Of a stretch of 64,000 nucleotides of DNA, positions 45,467 to 54,315 are shown one piece after another. Under the pieces are notes generated by a model. It made no database searches. It was not told the origin of the DNA and saw only the letters and a program-made list of their open reading frames with translations. Within the stretch, counting starts at the first letter, position 1. Each line of letters opens with the position of its first letter. This DNA is from Streptomyces antibioticus. GTDB taxonomy: Bacteria > Actinomycetota > Actinomycetes > Streptomycetales > Streptomycetaceae. Position numbers and translations under genes: made by a program. The stretch lies in contig NZ_CM007717.1 in the NCBI RefSeq assembly GCF_002019855.1, positions 3,102,645 through 3,166,644 of the forward strand. Reading direction: 5' to 3'.

Positions 45467-45529
45467 CGCCATGACGACGCCCATGACCGCCGTCCCCAAC
45501 CCGTACCGGAAGTGACCGCCATGACAACG
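45454..45529 (+). repeat. Short direct duplication at the binding-protein/permease junction
   Basis: 45454-45480 and 45503-45529 are near-identical: both read GTACCGGAAGTGAC, GCC, then ATGAC. The first copy ends the binding protein and opens a 14-codon ORF (MTTPMTAVPNPYRK) that ends in the second copy, which also precedes the permease start. It looks like a small tandem duplication of the gene junction. Confidence 0.75.
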
Positions 45530-46363
45530 ACCGTGACCGCGGCCGCCCCGGTCGCCGCGCCTCCCGAACCGACCCGCAGGCGCCGCCGCCGCACCCTCGC
45601 CCCCGGCAAGCGGCTGCCCGCCTCCCGGCTCGTCGGCCCGCTGGTGCTGCTCGCGCTGTGGGCCGCCGCCTCCGCCGCCGGACGGCTGGACCCGGGCGCG
45701 ATCCCGGCGCCCTGGACCGTGCTGGACACCGGGGTCCATCTGTGGACCGACGGAACCCTGCCCACCGACATCGTCACCTCGCTCGAACGCGCGGGGTACG
45801 GGTTCGCGATCGGCCTCACCGCCGGCGTGACCCTCGCCCTGGCGTCCGGGCTCACCCGCTCCGGGGAGGCGCTGATCGACGGGACGGTCCAGCTCAACCG
45901 GGCGATCCCGACCCTCGGTCTGATCCCGCTGTTCATCCTCTGGCTGGGCATCGGCGAGACCTTCAAGATCGCGATCATCGCGATCGTCGTCTACATCCCG
46001 ATCTATCTGAACACGCATGCCGCGCTGTCCGGCATCGACCACCGGTTCGTCGAACTCGCCGAGGTGCAGGGCCTGTCGAAGTTCCGGTTCATCCGGGAGA
46101 TCGTGATCCCCGGCGCGCTGCCCGGATTCTTCGTGGGACTCCGGCTCGGTGTCACCGGCTCCTGGCTCGGCCTGGTCGTCCTGGAGCAGATCAACGCCAC
46201 CAGCGGCCTCGGCTACATGATGTTCCAGGCCCAGAACTACGGCCAGTCGGACGTCATCCTGGTCGGCCTGCTGATCTACGGCGTCTTCGGTCTGATCTCC
46301 GACAGCGCGGTCCGTCTCATCGAACGGAGGGTGCTGTCGTGGCGCCGCACACTGAGCAGTTGA
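45521..46363 (+). CDS. ABC transporter permease, SsuC/TauC type
   Basis: 280 residues with about six membrane helices. The EAA loop that docks on the ATPase is present as ELAEVQGLSKFRFIREIVIPGALPG-type sequence near residues 175-200. AIPTLGLIPLFILWLGIGE is typical of sulfonate, nitrate and taurine permeases. The ATG at 45521 has GGAAGTG a few bases upstream. The gene overlaps the ATPase gene by 25 bases. Confidence 0.92.
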   Translation: MTTTVTAAAPVAAPPEPTRRRRRRTLAPGKRLPASRLVGPLVLLALWAAASAAGRLDPGAIPAPWTVLDTGVHLWTDGTLPTDIVTSLERAGYGFAIGLTAGVTLALASGLTRSGEALIDGTVQLNRAIPTLGLIPLFILWLGIGETFKIAIIAIVVYIPIYLNTHAALSGIDHRFVELAEVQGLSKFRFIREIVIPGALPGFFVGLRLGVTGSWLGLVVLEQINATSGLGYMMFQAQNYGQSDVILVGLLIYGVFGLISDSAVRLIERRVLSWRRTLSS

Positions 46364-47043
46364 CCCGGCCCGCCGTCCGGCTGCGGGGCCTGACCCGGTC
46401 GTTCGACGGACGTGTCGTCCTCGACGCCATCGATCTGGAGATCCCCGCCGGGCAGTTCGTCGCCCTCCTCGGGCACAGCGGCTCCGGCAAGTCCACCCTG
46501 CTGCGGGCGGTCGCGGGCCTCGACCACGAGGTCACCGGCAGCGGCGAACTCACCGCCCCGGAACGGGTGTCGGTCGTCTTCCAGGACTCCCGGCTGCTGC
46601 CCTGGCGCCGGGTGCTGGACAACGTCCTGCTGGGCACCGACGGCGAGGAGAGGGGGCGGGAGGCGCTCGCCGAGGTCGGTCTGGCCGGCCGGGAGCGGGC
46701 CTGGCCCAACGAGCTGTCCGGCGGCGAGGCACAGCGCGCCGCGCTGGCCCGCTCCCTGGTCCGCGAGCCCGAACTCCTGCTGGCGGACGAGCCGTTCGGG
46801 GCGCTGGACGCGCTCACCCGGATCAAGATGCACGCGCTGCTGCGGGAGCTGTGGCAGCGCCACCGGCCGTCCGTGCTGCTCGTCACCCATGACGTGGACG
46901 AGGCGATCGCGCTGGCCGACCGGATCCTCGTCCTCGACCACGGCCGGATCGGTCTCGACCTGACCGTGGACCGCGAGGTCCCGCACGGCGACTACCGCGC
47001 GCGTCTGCTGGCCGCCCTGGGTGTGACCGAGGACGTCCGCTGA
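46339..47043 (+). CDS. ABC transporter ATPase, SsuB/TauB type
   Basis: 234 residues from a GTG with GGAGG 9 bases upstream. Walker A is GHSGSGKST, the Q-loop VFQDSRLLPW, the signature LSGGEAQR, Walker B LLLADEPFGALD, and the switch His is in VTHDVDEA. These match the sulfonate/nitrate/taurine ATPase group. It starts inside the permease gene, so translation is coupled. Confidence 0.93.
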   Translation: MAPHTEQLTRPAVRLRGLTRSFDGRVVLDAIDLEIPAGQFVALLGHSGSGKSTLLRAVAGLDHEVTGSGELTAPERVSVVFQDSRLLPWRRVLDNVLLGTDGEERGREALAEVGLAGRERAWPNELSGGEAQRAALARSLVREPELLLADEPFGALDALTRIKMHALLRELWQRHRPSVLLVTHDVDEAIALADRILVLDHGRIGLDLTVDREVPHGDYRARLLAALGVTEDVR

Positions 47044-47098
47044 CCCGTCGCCCCGCCGACCCCGCCCTTCACCTTCCGAGGACATCCGAGGACACCGC

Positions 47099-48433
47099 AT
47101 GCCACCCCGCACCCTCCACCTCAACGCCTTCCTGATGAACACCGGCCACCACGAGGCGTCCTGGCGGCTCCCCGAGAGCGACCCGTACGCCCATGTGGAG
47201 CTGGACCACTACGTCAGGCTGGCCAGGGCCGCCGAACGCGGCACGTTCGACTCGCTGTTCCTCGCCGACGGCCCGCATCTGTGGGGCAGCGTCGCGCAGC
47301 GCCCGTCCGGGGCGCTGGAGCCGCTGACGCTGCTCACGGCCCTGGCGACGGCGACCGAGCACATCGGGCTGATCGCCACCGCGTCCACGTCCTACAACTC
47401 GCCCTACAACCTGGCCCGCAAGTTCGCCTCGCTGGACATCATCAGCGGCGGCCGGGCGGGCTGGAACATCGTCACCACCGCCGGCGCGGACGCGGCCCGC
47501 AACTTCGGCCTGGACGCCGAACCGGCGCACGCCGAACGGTACGCCCGCGCCGCCGAGTTCCTCGACGTGGCCCTGAAGCTCTGGGACAGCTGGGAGGACG
47601 ACGCGATCGTCGCCGACAAGGCGTCCGGCGTCTGGGGCGACGACGCCAAGATCCACCCGCCCCGGCACCGGGGCACCTACTTCCAGGTCGAGGGCGCCCT
47701 CAACGTGCCCCGCTCGCCGCAGGGTTACCCGCTGCTGGTGCAGGCCGGGTCCTCGGCGGACGGCAAGGCGTTCGCGGCCCGGTACGCGGAGGCCGTGTTC
47801 ACCGCGCAGCAGACGCTCGCCGACGCGCAGGCGTTCTACGCCGACCTCAAGGCGCTCACCGCGGCGGCCGGCCGCGACCCCGGGCACATCAAGGTGCTGC
47901 CCGGCATCGTGCCGGTGCTCGGCTCGACCGAGGCCGAGGCGCGGGCCAACGAGCAGGTGCTGGAGGACCACATCGTGCACGTGCACGGGGTGGCCAACCT
48001 GGAGCGGCTGCTGAACCTGCCCGCCGGCTCCCTGGAGCTGGACGCCCCGCTGCCGGCCGATCTGCCCTCGGAGGACGCCGTCGAGGGCGCCAAGAGCCGC
48101 TACACCCTGGTGGTGGAGCTGGCCCGCCGCGACCGGCTCACCGTACGGCAGTTGATCGGCCGGCTCGGCGGCGGGCGCGGCCATCTCACCTTCGCGGGCA
48201 CACCCGAGCAGGTCGCCGACGCCATCGAGACCTGGTTCACCCAGGGCGCCGCCGACGGCTTCAACATCATGCCCGCCGTCCTGCCCTCCGGGCTCGACGC
48301 GTTCGTCGACCACGTGGTGCCGATCCTGCGCGCCCGCGGTCTGCTGCGCACCGAGTACCCCGGCCGCCAGACCCTGCGGGAGCGCTACGGCCTCCCCCGC
48401 CCCGTCAACCAGCACACCGCAGCCCTCGTCTGA
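47099..48433 (+). CDS. Flavin-dependent monooxygenase of the NtaA/SnaA/DszA family
   Basis: 444 residues, luciferase-like TIM barrel using reduced FMN from a separate reductase. Family segments are LNAFLMNTGHHEASWR, DSLFLADGPHLWG, TASTSYNSPYNLARKFASLD and GGRAGWNIVTT. Members desulfurise sulfonates or sulfones, or oxidise chelators. The operon context favours C-S bond cleavage, which is inference. No flavin reductase gene is nearby. Confidence 0.92.
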   Translation: MPPRTLHLNAFLMNTGHHEASWRLPESDPYAHVELDHYVRLARAAERGTFDSLFLADGPHLWGSVAQRPSGALEPLTLLTALATATEHIGLIATASTSYNSPYNLARKFASLDIISGGRAGWNIVTTAGADAARNFGLDAEPAHAERYARAAEFLDVALKLWDSWEDDAIVADKASGVWGDDAKIHPPRHRGTYFQVEGALNVPRSPQGYPLLVQAGSSADGKAFAARYAEAVFTAQQTLADAQAFYADLKALTAAAGRDPGHIKVLPGIVPVLGSTEAEARANEQVLEDHIVHVHGVANLERLLNLPAGSLELDAPLPADLPSEDAVEGAKSRYTLVVELARRDRLTVRQLIGRLGGGRGHLTFAGTPEQVADAIETWFTQGAADGFNIMPAVLPSGLDAFVDHVVPILRARGLLRTEYPGRQTLRERYGLPRPVNQHTAALV

Positions 48434-48445
48434 AAGGTCCAGGTC

Positions 48446-49351
48446 ATGACACTCGACATCCGCAAGGTCACCGCGCACATCGGCGCCCAGGTGAGCGGCG
48501 TCGACCTCGCCCAGCCGCTGGACGCGGACACGGTCGCCGCGCTCCGTGAGGCGCTCAACGTCCACAAGGCGCTGGTCTTCGACGACGTCCACCTCGACGA
48601 CGCGGGCCAGCAGGCGTTCGCCCGGCACTTCGGGGACCTCACCACCGCGCACCCGACCGTGGCCGCGGTCGACGATGCCCCGAACGTGCTGCCCGTCGAC
48701 AGCGAGCAGGGCAGCGCCAACCACTGGCACACGGACGTGACCTTCGTCCTCAACCCGCCGCAGGCCAGCACCCTGCGCGCGCTCACGCTCCCGCCGTACG
48801 GCGGTGAGACGCTGATCGCCAGCTCGGCGGCCGCCTACCGGCAGCTCCCGGAGCCGCTGCGGAAGCTGGCGGACACGCTGTGGGCCGAGCACACCAACGA
48901 CTACGACTACGCGGTGCCGGCCGAGGAGATCGACGAGGAACGGGCCGCCCAGCGCGCCCGGTTCACGTCCATCAAGTACCGCACCGCGCATCCGGTGGTG
49001 CGGGTGCACCCGCTGACCGGCGAACGCGGCCTGTTCATCGGCGGGTTCGCGCAGCGGATCGTCGGCCTGTCGGTCGGTGAGTCCCGCAAGCTGCTCGATC
49101 TGCTCCAGTCGTACGTGGTGCGGCCGGAGAACATCCTGCGGCACCGCTGGTCGGAGAACCAGCTCGTGCTGTTCGACAACCGGATCACCCAGCACTACGC
49201 CGTCGACAACTACGACCGCCAGGCGCGCCGGCTGCACCGGGTGACGGTCGCCGGTGACGTGCCGGTCGGGATCGAGGGCAAGGAGAGCTACTCGATCGAG
49301 GGGGACGCGGCGCACTACACGCCGGTGGCGGAGACGCCCGCGGCCGCGTAG
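48446..49351 (+). CDS. TauD/TfdA family Fe(II)/2-oxoglutarate dioxygenase
   Basis: 301 residues. The iron ligands are His95 and Asp97 in NHWHTDVTF and a distal His near 263 in RRLHRVTVAGD, with the 2-oxoglutarate Arg nearby. The family includes taurine dioxygenase and alkylsulfatases, which release sulfite or sulfate for cysteine synthesis. It starts 12 bases past the monooxygenase gene, and the operon ends with a strong terminator after it. Confidence 0.93.
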   Translation: MTLDIRKVTAHIGAQVSGVDLAQPLDADTVAALREALNVHKALVFDDVHLDDAGQQAFARHFGDLTTAHPTVAAVDDAPNVLPVDSEQGSANHWHTDVTFVLNPPQASTLRALTLPPYGGETLIASSAAAYRQLPEPLRKLADTLWAEHTNDYDYAVPAEEIDEERAAQRARFTSIKYRTAHPVVRVHPLTGERGLFIGGFAQRIVGLSVGESRKLLDLLQSYVVRPENILRHRWSENQLVLFDNRITQHYAVDNYDRQARRLHRVTVAGDVPVGIEGKESYSIEGDAAHYTPVAETPAAA

Positions 49352-49372
49352 ACCGTCCGGACGGCCCCGGTG

Positions 49373-49407
49373 GAAGGCCCTCGCGCGCCCGACGCGCGGG
49401 GGCCTTC
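49373..49407 (+). terminator. Rho-independent terminator of the sulfonate operon
   Basis: A 15-base stem (49373-49387 with 49393-49407), one T-G pair, 5-base loop, followed by TTT. It begins 21 bases past the TauD stop. Confidence 0.88.
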
Positions 49408-49506
49408 TTTCTGCCCTCCTGCAATTGCGAGCGATGTGCAATAAGGTGGGAGCGGACGTCCCGCCTCGTGATCGTCTTCTCACCTTTCGCGGCGGCGGGC
49501 GGAAGG

Positions 49507-49551
49507 ACGGAAGGGCCCCCGCGAGGACATGACTCGCGGGGGCCCTTCCGT
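49507..49551 (-). terminator. Strong hairpin terminator after the DsbA-family gene
   Basis: A perfect 19-base stem (49507-49525 with 49533-49551) with a 7-base loop, 15 bases past the gene's stop. Confidence 0.88.
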
Positions 49552-49566
49552 GCCGTACGGGGCAGG

Positions 49567-50211
49567 TCAGAGGTTGCTGAAGTCCGGGCCCTTGGTCCGG
49601 GTGCGCTTGATCTCGTAGAAGCCGGGGACCGAGGCGACCGCGAGGGTGCCGTCCCAAAGGCGGGCGGCCTCCTCGCCCTGGGGGGTGGGGGTGACGACCG
49701 GGCCGAAGAAGGCGATCTGGCGGCCGTCGGGGCCGGGCACGGCGATCACCGGGGTGCCGACGTCCTGGCCGACCTTGTCGATGCCCTCCTTGTGGGAGGC
49801 GCGGAGCTGGGCGTCGAACTCGAAGTCCGTCTGCTCGGCGTAGTCGATCAGGGAGGCCGGCAGACCGACGTCCTTCAACGCGCCCGCGATGGCGTCCAGG
49901 GTCGGGCCCTCGCCGTTGTTGTGGATCCGGGTGCCGAGCGCGGTGTAGAGCGGGCCGAGGACGTCCTCGCCGTGGAGCTGCCAGGCGGCGGTGACCACCC
50001 GGACCGGCTGCCACGCCTTGACCGCCAGCATCTCGCGGTATTCCTCCGGCAGTTCGTCCAGCTTGTTCTCGTTGAGGACGGCGAGGCTCATGATGTGCCA
50101 GCGGACCTCGATGTCACGGACCTTCTCCACTTCCAGGACCCACCGGGAGGTCATCCAGGCCCAGGGGCACAGCGGATCGAACCAGAAGTCGACAGGGGTC
50201 TTCTCGGACAT
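49567..50211 (-). CDS. DsbA family protein, mycothiol-dependent nitroreductase (Rv2466c) type
   Basis: 214 residues, thioredoxin-like fold with a helical insert. The active site is FDPLCPWAW, with one Cys (residue 15); the second Cys of a C-x2-C pair is Ala here, which fits a mycothiol-using single-cysteine mechanism. The cis-proline loop is GTPVIAV. Such proteins reduce substrates with mycothiol in actinobacteria. The ATG at 50211 has GAGGAG 5 bases upstream. It is divergent from pepN. Confidence 0.87.
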   Translation of the reverse strand: MSEKTPVDFWFDPLCPWAWMTSRWVLEVEKVRDIEVRWHIMSLAVLNENKLDELPEEYREMLAVKAWQPVRVVTAAWQLHGEDVLGPLYTALGTRIHNNGEGPTLDAIAGALKDVGLPASLIDYAEQTDFEFDAQLRASHKEGIDKVGQDVGTPVIAVPGPDGRQIAFFGPVVTPTPQGEEAARLWDGTLAVASVPGFYEIKRTRTKGPDFSNL

Positions 50212-50359
50212 GTGTCTCCTCATGAGATAAGGCTTTACCGGGGAACGCCGCCGCGCGTGCCGCGCATTCCCCGCGGAACGGTGTCAGGGGCACGCACATG
50301 GCAGGATCGCTCCTGTTCGGTCCGGCCCGACCCGCCAGAAGCCCAGAAGGAGCGCCCCC

Positions 50360-52960
50360 GTGCCCGGTGAGAATCTGTCCCGCGACGAGGCCCGGGAGCG
50401 GGCCGCCCTGCTGTCCGTCGACAGCTACGACGTGTCGCTCGACATCCGGTCCGCCCTCGGCGACCGCACCGACGAGGAGGCGGCGGCCGGTCCGCGCACC
50501 TTCCGCTCGGTGACCACGATCCGCTTCCGCTGCAACGAGCCGGGCGCGTCGAGCTTCGCGGACCTGATCGCCCCCCGGGTGACCGCCGTCTCCCTCAACG
50601 GCCGCGATCTCGACCCCGGTGAGGTCTTCGACGGCTCGCGTGTCCTGCTGGAGGACCTGGCCGCGGAGAACGAGCTGGTGGTGGACGCGCAGTGCGCCTA
50701 CTCCCGCACCGGCGAGGGCCTGCACCGCTTCGTCGACCCGGAGGACGGCGAGGTCTACCTCTACACGCAGTACGAGCCGGCCGACGCGCGCCGGGTCTTC
50801 GCGAACTTCGAGCAGCCCGACCTCAAGGCCCCCTTCCGCTTCGAGGTGCGCGCCCCCGAGGGCTGGACGGTGTGGAGCAACGGCGCCGGCGCGGAGAGCG
50901 ACGGGGTCTGGCGGTTCGCGGAGACCAAGCCGATCTCGACGTACATCACCTGTGTGGTCGCGGGCCCCTACCACCACGTCACGGACGTCTACACCCGTGA
51001 CCTCGGGGACGGGACGGCCCTGGAGATCCCGCTCGGCGCGATGTGCCGCAAGGGTCTCGCCCCCTACTTCGAGGCCGACGACATCTTCCTGGTCACCAAG
51101 CAGGGCCTGGACTTCTTCCACGACCACTTCGACTACCCGTACCCCTTCGGCAAGTACGACCAGGCGTTCGTGCCCGAGTACAACCTGGGGGCGATGGAGA
51201 ACCCGGGCCTGGTGACCTTCCGCGAGGAGTACGTCTTCCGGGGCAAGGTGACGCAGGCGTCGTACGAGGCCCGCGCGAACGTGATCCTGCACGAGATGGC
51301 GCACATGTGGTTCGGCGACCTGGTCACCATGGTGTGGTGGGACGACCTGTGGCTGAAGGAGTCCTTCGCGGACTTCATGGGCACGTTCGCGAACGTCGGC
51401 GCCACCCGCTTCAAGGACGCCTGGATCACCTTCGCCAACCGCCGCAAGGCGTGGGCGTACCGCGCCGACCAACTGCCCTCCACCCACCCGGTCACCGCCG
51501 ACATCCGCGACCTCCAGGACGCCAAGCTCAACTTCGACGGCATCACCTACGCCAAGGGCGCCAGCGTGCTCAAGCAGCTCGTGGCGTACGTCGGCCAGGA
51601 CGCGTTCCTGGAGGGCGCCCGCCGCTACTTCAAGCGGCACGCGTACGGCAACACCCGGCTCGGCGACCTGCTGGCGGTGCTCGGCGAGACCAGCGGCCGG
51701 GACATGGCCGCCTGGGCGCGGTCCTGGCTCCAGACGGCCGGGGTGAACGCGCTGACCCCGCAGGTGCTGCTCGACGAGCAGGGCAAAGTCGCGGAGCTTG
51801 CGGTGGTGCAGGAGGCCGCGGAGTCGTACCCCGAGCTGCGCCCGCACCGGGTGGCGATCGGCCTGTACCGGCTGGAGGAGAGCCGGCTCGTGCGGTACGC
51901 GCGCGCCGAGACGGACGTGGCGGGCCCGCGCACGGTCGTGACCGAGCTGGCCGGCCAGGACGCCCCCGAGCTGGTGCTGGTCAACGACGACGACCTGACG
52001 TACTGCAAGATCCGGTTCGACTCGACCTCGCTGGCCACCCTGCGCGAGCACCTGGGCACGATGACCGACCCGCTGGCCCGCGCGCTGTGCTGGTCGGCGC
52101 TGTGGAACCTGACCCGGGACGCGCTGCTGCCCGCGTCCGACTTCATCGACCTGGTGGCCCGGTTCGCGCACGGCGAGTCCGACATCGGCGTCCTCCAGAC
52201 CCTGCACGCGCAGGCGGGCTCGGCGGTCGTCCACTATCTGCCGCAGGACCGGCGGCGTGCCGGTGAACGGGTGCTGGCCGAGACCGCGCTGCGGGATCTG
52301 CGGGCGGCCGCGCCGGGCAGCGAGCACCAGCTCGCCTGGGCCCGGTTCTTCGCCTCGGTCGCCTCGGAGCCGGACGATCTGGCGCTGCTGCGCGGTCTGC
52401 TGGACGGCACCGAGAAGTTCGAGGGGCTCGTGGTCGACCAGGAGCTGCGCTGGGCGTTCCTGGAGCCGCTCGCCGCGCACGGGGCGGCGGACGAGGCCGT
52501 GCTCGCGGCGGAACTGGCCCGCGACGACACCGCGTCCGGCAAGCGCCACCAGGTGCGCTGCCTGGCCGCCCGGCCCTCGGCGGCGGTGAAGGCACAGGCG
52601 TGGGCGCAGCTCGTGGAGTCGGACGCGCTGTCCAACGCGCTGGTGGAGGCCACCATCGCGGGCTTCGCGCAGCCCTCACAGCGCGAGCTGCTGGCGCCGT
52701 ACGCGCCGAAGTACTTCGAGGTGATCGGCCGGGTGTGGGAGGAGCGGTCCATCCAGATCGCGATGCACGTGGTCAGGGGGCTGTTCCCGGACCTCCAGGA
52801 CTCCCCGGAGACGCTGGAGGCCACGGACGCCTGGCTGGCCGCGCACGCCTCGGCACCGCCGGCGCTGCGGCGGCTGGTGCTGGAGGGACGGGACGATCTG
52901 GCGCGGGCGCTGCGCGCACAAGAAGCCCAGGAGCAGCAGGGAGCTTTGGCCAAGGATTGA
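50360..52960 (+). CDS. pepN: Aminopeptidase N, M1 family
   Basis: 866 residues, zinc metallopeptidase that removes N-terminal amino acids. The exopeptidase motif is LGAMENPG near residue 277. The zinc site HEMAHMWFGD is near 310, with the third ligand Glu 18 residues on (LKESFADF). The ERAP1-like C-terminal helical domain fills the last 400 residues. The GTG start has AAGGAG about 8 bases upstream. There is no signal peptide, so it is cytoplasmic. Confidence 0.95.
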   Translation: MPGENLSRDEARERAALLSVDSYDVSLDIRSALGDRTDEEAAAGPRTFRSVTTIRFRCNEPGASSFADLIAPRVTAVSLNGRDLDPGEVFDGSRVLLEDLAAENELVVDAQCAYSRTGEGLHRFVDPEDGEVYLYTQYEPADARRVFANFEQPDLKAPFRFEVRAPEGWTVWSNGAGAESDGVWRFAETKPISTYITCVVAGPYHHVTDVYTRDLGDGTALEIPLGAMCRKGLAPYFEADDIFLVTKQGLDFFHDHFDYPYPFGKYDQAFVPEYNLGAMENPGLVTFREEYVFRGKVTQASYEARANVILHEMAHMWFGDLVTMVWWDDLWLKESFADFMGTFANVGATRFKDAWITFANRRKAWAYRADQLPSTHPVTADIRDLQDAKLNFDGITYAKGASVLKQLVAYVGQDAFLEGARRYFKRHAYGNTRLGDLLAVLGETSGRDMAAWARSWLQTAGVNALTPQVLLDEQGKVAELAVVQEAAESYPELRPHRVAIGLYRLEESRLVRYARAETDVAGPRTVVTELAGQDAPELVLVNDDDLTYCKIRFDSTSLATLREHLGTMTDPLARALCWSALWNLTRDALLPASDFIDLVARFAHGESDIGVLQTLHAQAGSAVVHYLPQDRRRAGERVLAETALRDLRAAAPGSEHQLAWARFFASVASEPDDLALLRGLLDGTEKFEGLVVDQELRWAFLEPLAAHGAADEAVLAAELARDDTASGKRHQVRCLAARPSAAVKAQAWAQLVESDALSNALVEATIAGFAQPSQRELLAPYAPKYFEVIGRVWEERSIQIAMHVVRGLFPDLQDSPETLEATDAWLAAHASAPPALRRLVLEGRDDLARALRAQEAQEQQGALAKD

Positions 52961-53001
52961 GCCGCCCGTCACCGTTACGGAATTCGTTCAGTCACACCCG
53001 T

Positions 53002-53034
53002 AACCCCTGGTCCACCCCGTGCGGACCAGGGGTT
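53002..53034 (+). terminator. Terminator after pepN
   Basis: AACCCCTGGTCC (53002-53013) pairs perfectly with 53023-53034, followed by TT. Confidence 0.85.
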
Positions 53035-53129
53035 TTCCGCGCCCTATCGGCATCCGAACACCCGTCCTTTAGTACTGCCTTGTCCGTATTTGTCGACGGG
53101 TGTGTAACAGCGGTTAAAGGTCGGATCAG

Positions 53130-54224
53130 GTGCGGAATCCCCGAGTCATGAACCACAACACCCCGGTGCCCCCCACCTCCCCCGCCCCCGTCCCCTCCGT
53201 CCCCCGCCCGCTGCGCCACCTGGCGCGTGACGGACGGCGGCGGGTCCTGACGGCCGCCCAGCTCCGCTCGCACGGCGTCTCCCCGGCCGAGACCGACGGG
53301 CAGTGCCGTCCCGGCGGGCCCTGGCAGCAGCTTCTGCCCGGGGTCTTCGCGCTCCACCCGGGGCCGCCGACCAGCGAGGAGCGGTTGCACGCGGTCCTGC
53401 TGTACGCGGCCCGCGAGCCGAAGGCCGCGGCCGGGGTGCCGGCCCAGCCGGACGCCGGCGGACCGCACCGGCCGGGGTACCGGGAGGCCGTGATCACCGG
53501 CCTGGCGGCGCTCACCCTGCACGGTCTGGCCTCCGCTCCCCCGCTGCCCTCCCTGGAGCGGATCGACGTCCTGGTCCCGCGCCGGCGCCGGCTGCGCTCG
53601 GCCGGCTTCGCGCACATCGTCCGTACGGCGGAGCTGCCCGCGCCCGAGCAGGTCACGGGCGTCCCGGTCGCCCCGGTGCCGCGCGCCCTGGCCGACGCCG
53701 TCGCCGAGCTGACGGACCCGAACCTCGTCCGGCGGCTGCTGTCGGACGCGGTGCGCGGCGGACACTGCGAACCGGCGGCGGTGGTGCGGGAGTTGAACGA
53801 CGCCGAGCTGCTGACGCAGCCGCATGTGGTGGACGCGGTGGACGCGCTGCTCGCCGAGGGCCGGTCGGTCGCGGAGGAGCGGCTCTACCGGATGGTCACC
53901 GAGTACGGCCTGCCCGACCCGGTGTGGAACGTCGACCTCCGGCTGCCCGGCGGCCCCCATCTGGGCGGACTGGACGCCTACTGGCCGGAGCAGGCGGTGG
54001 CCGTGGAGCTGGACACCCGGGCGCCCCGCCAGGACGAGGACGCGATGTGGTCGGAGTACGCCCGCAAGCGGGAGGTCCTGGAGCGGCTCGGCATCACGGT
54101 CGTCCACATCACGCCGAAGAAGCTGCGGGACGCGCGGGAGCAGCAGGCGGCGGTGGTCCGTACGGCCCTGATGGCGGCCGGGGACCGCGATCCGGCCGCG
54201 TATGTCGTGGTGCTGCCCCGGTAG
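53130..54224 (+). CDS. AbiEi-like / DUF559-like protein
   Basis: 364 residues. The N-terminal part (RVLTAAQLRSHGVS, LLPGVFALHPG) resembles the winged-helix domain of AbiEi-type antitoxins. The middle is a conserved helical region (GLAALTLHGLASAP). The C-terminus (GGLDAYWPEQAVAVELDTRA ... YARKREVLERLGITVVHITP) matches the DUF559/Vsr-like nuclease fold, with Asp, Glu and Asp in a PD-(D/E)xK-like order. This combination is frequent in actinobacteria and uncharacterised. A cognate AbiEii toxin is not seen next to it. The GTG was chosen for its AAAGG; an ATG at 53148 is an alternative. Confidence 0.72.
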   Translation: MRNPRVMNHNTPVPPTSPAPVPSVPRPLRHLARDGRRRVLTAAQLRSHGVSPAETDGQCRPGGPWQQLLPGVFALHPGPPTSEERLHAVLLYAAREPKAAAGVPAQPDAGGPHRPGYREAVITGLAALTLHGLASAPPLPSLERIDVLVPRRRRLRSAGFAHIVRTAELPAPEQVTGVPVAPVPRALADAVAELTDPNLVRRLLSDAVRGGHCEPAAVVRELNDAELLTQPHVVDAVDALLAEGRSVAEERLYRMVTEYGLPDPVWNVDLRLPGGPHLGGLDAYWPEQAVAVELDTRAPRQDEDAMWSEYARKREVLERLGITVVHITPKKLRDAREQQAAVVRTALMAAGDRDPAAYVVVLPR

Positions 54225-54253
54225 GAGGGGGCCGGGGCGGTGCCAGGAGGGGA

Positions 54254-54292
54254 GAGGAGGGGCCACCGGTGACGGACCGGCGGCCCCTCCTC
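54254..54292. terminator. Bidirectional terminator
   Basis: GAGGAGGGGCC (54254-54264) pairs with 54282-54292, and a CCGGT/ACCGG stem sits inside. It lies between convergent genes. Confidence 0.75.
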
Positions 54293-54315
54293 GTGCGCGC
54301 GGCTCTCCGTGCGGA

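Noticed and set aside
45471..45515. The 14-codon ORF MTTPMTAVPNPYRK as a gene
   Set aside because: It is explained by the direct duplication of the gene junction.
49434..49532. A 32-codon plus-strand ORF starting in the stranded inverted repeat
   Set aside because: No ribosome site, runs into a terminator stem, and the sequence has no recognisable features.
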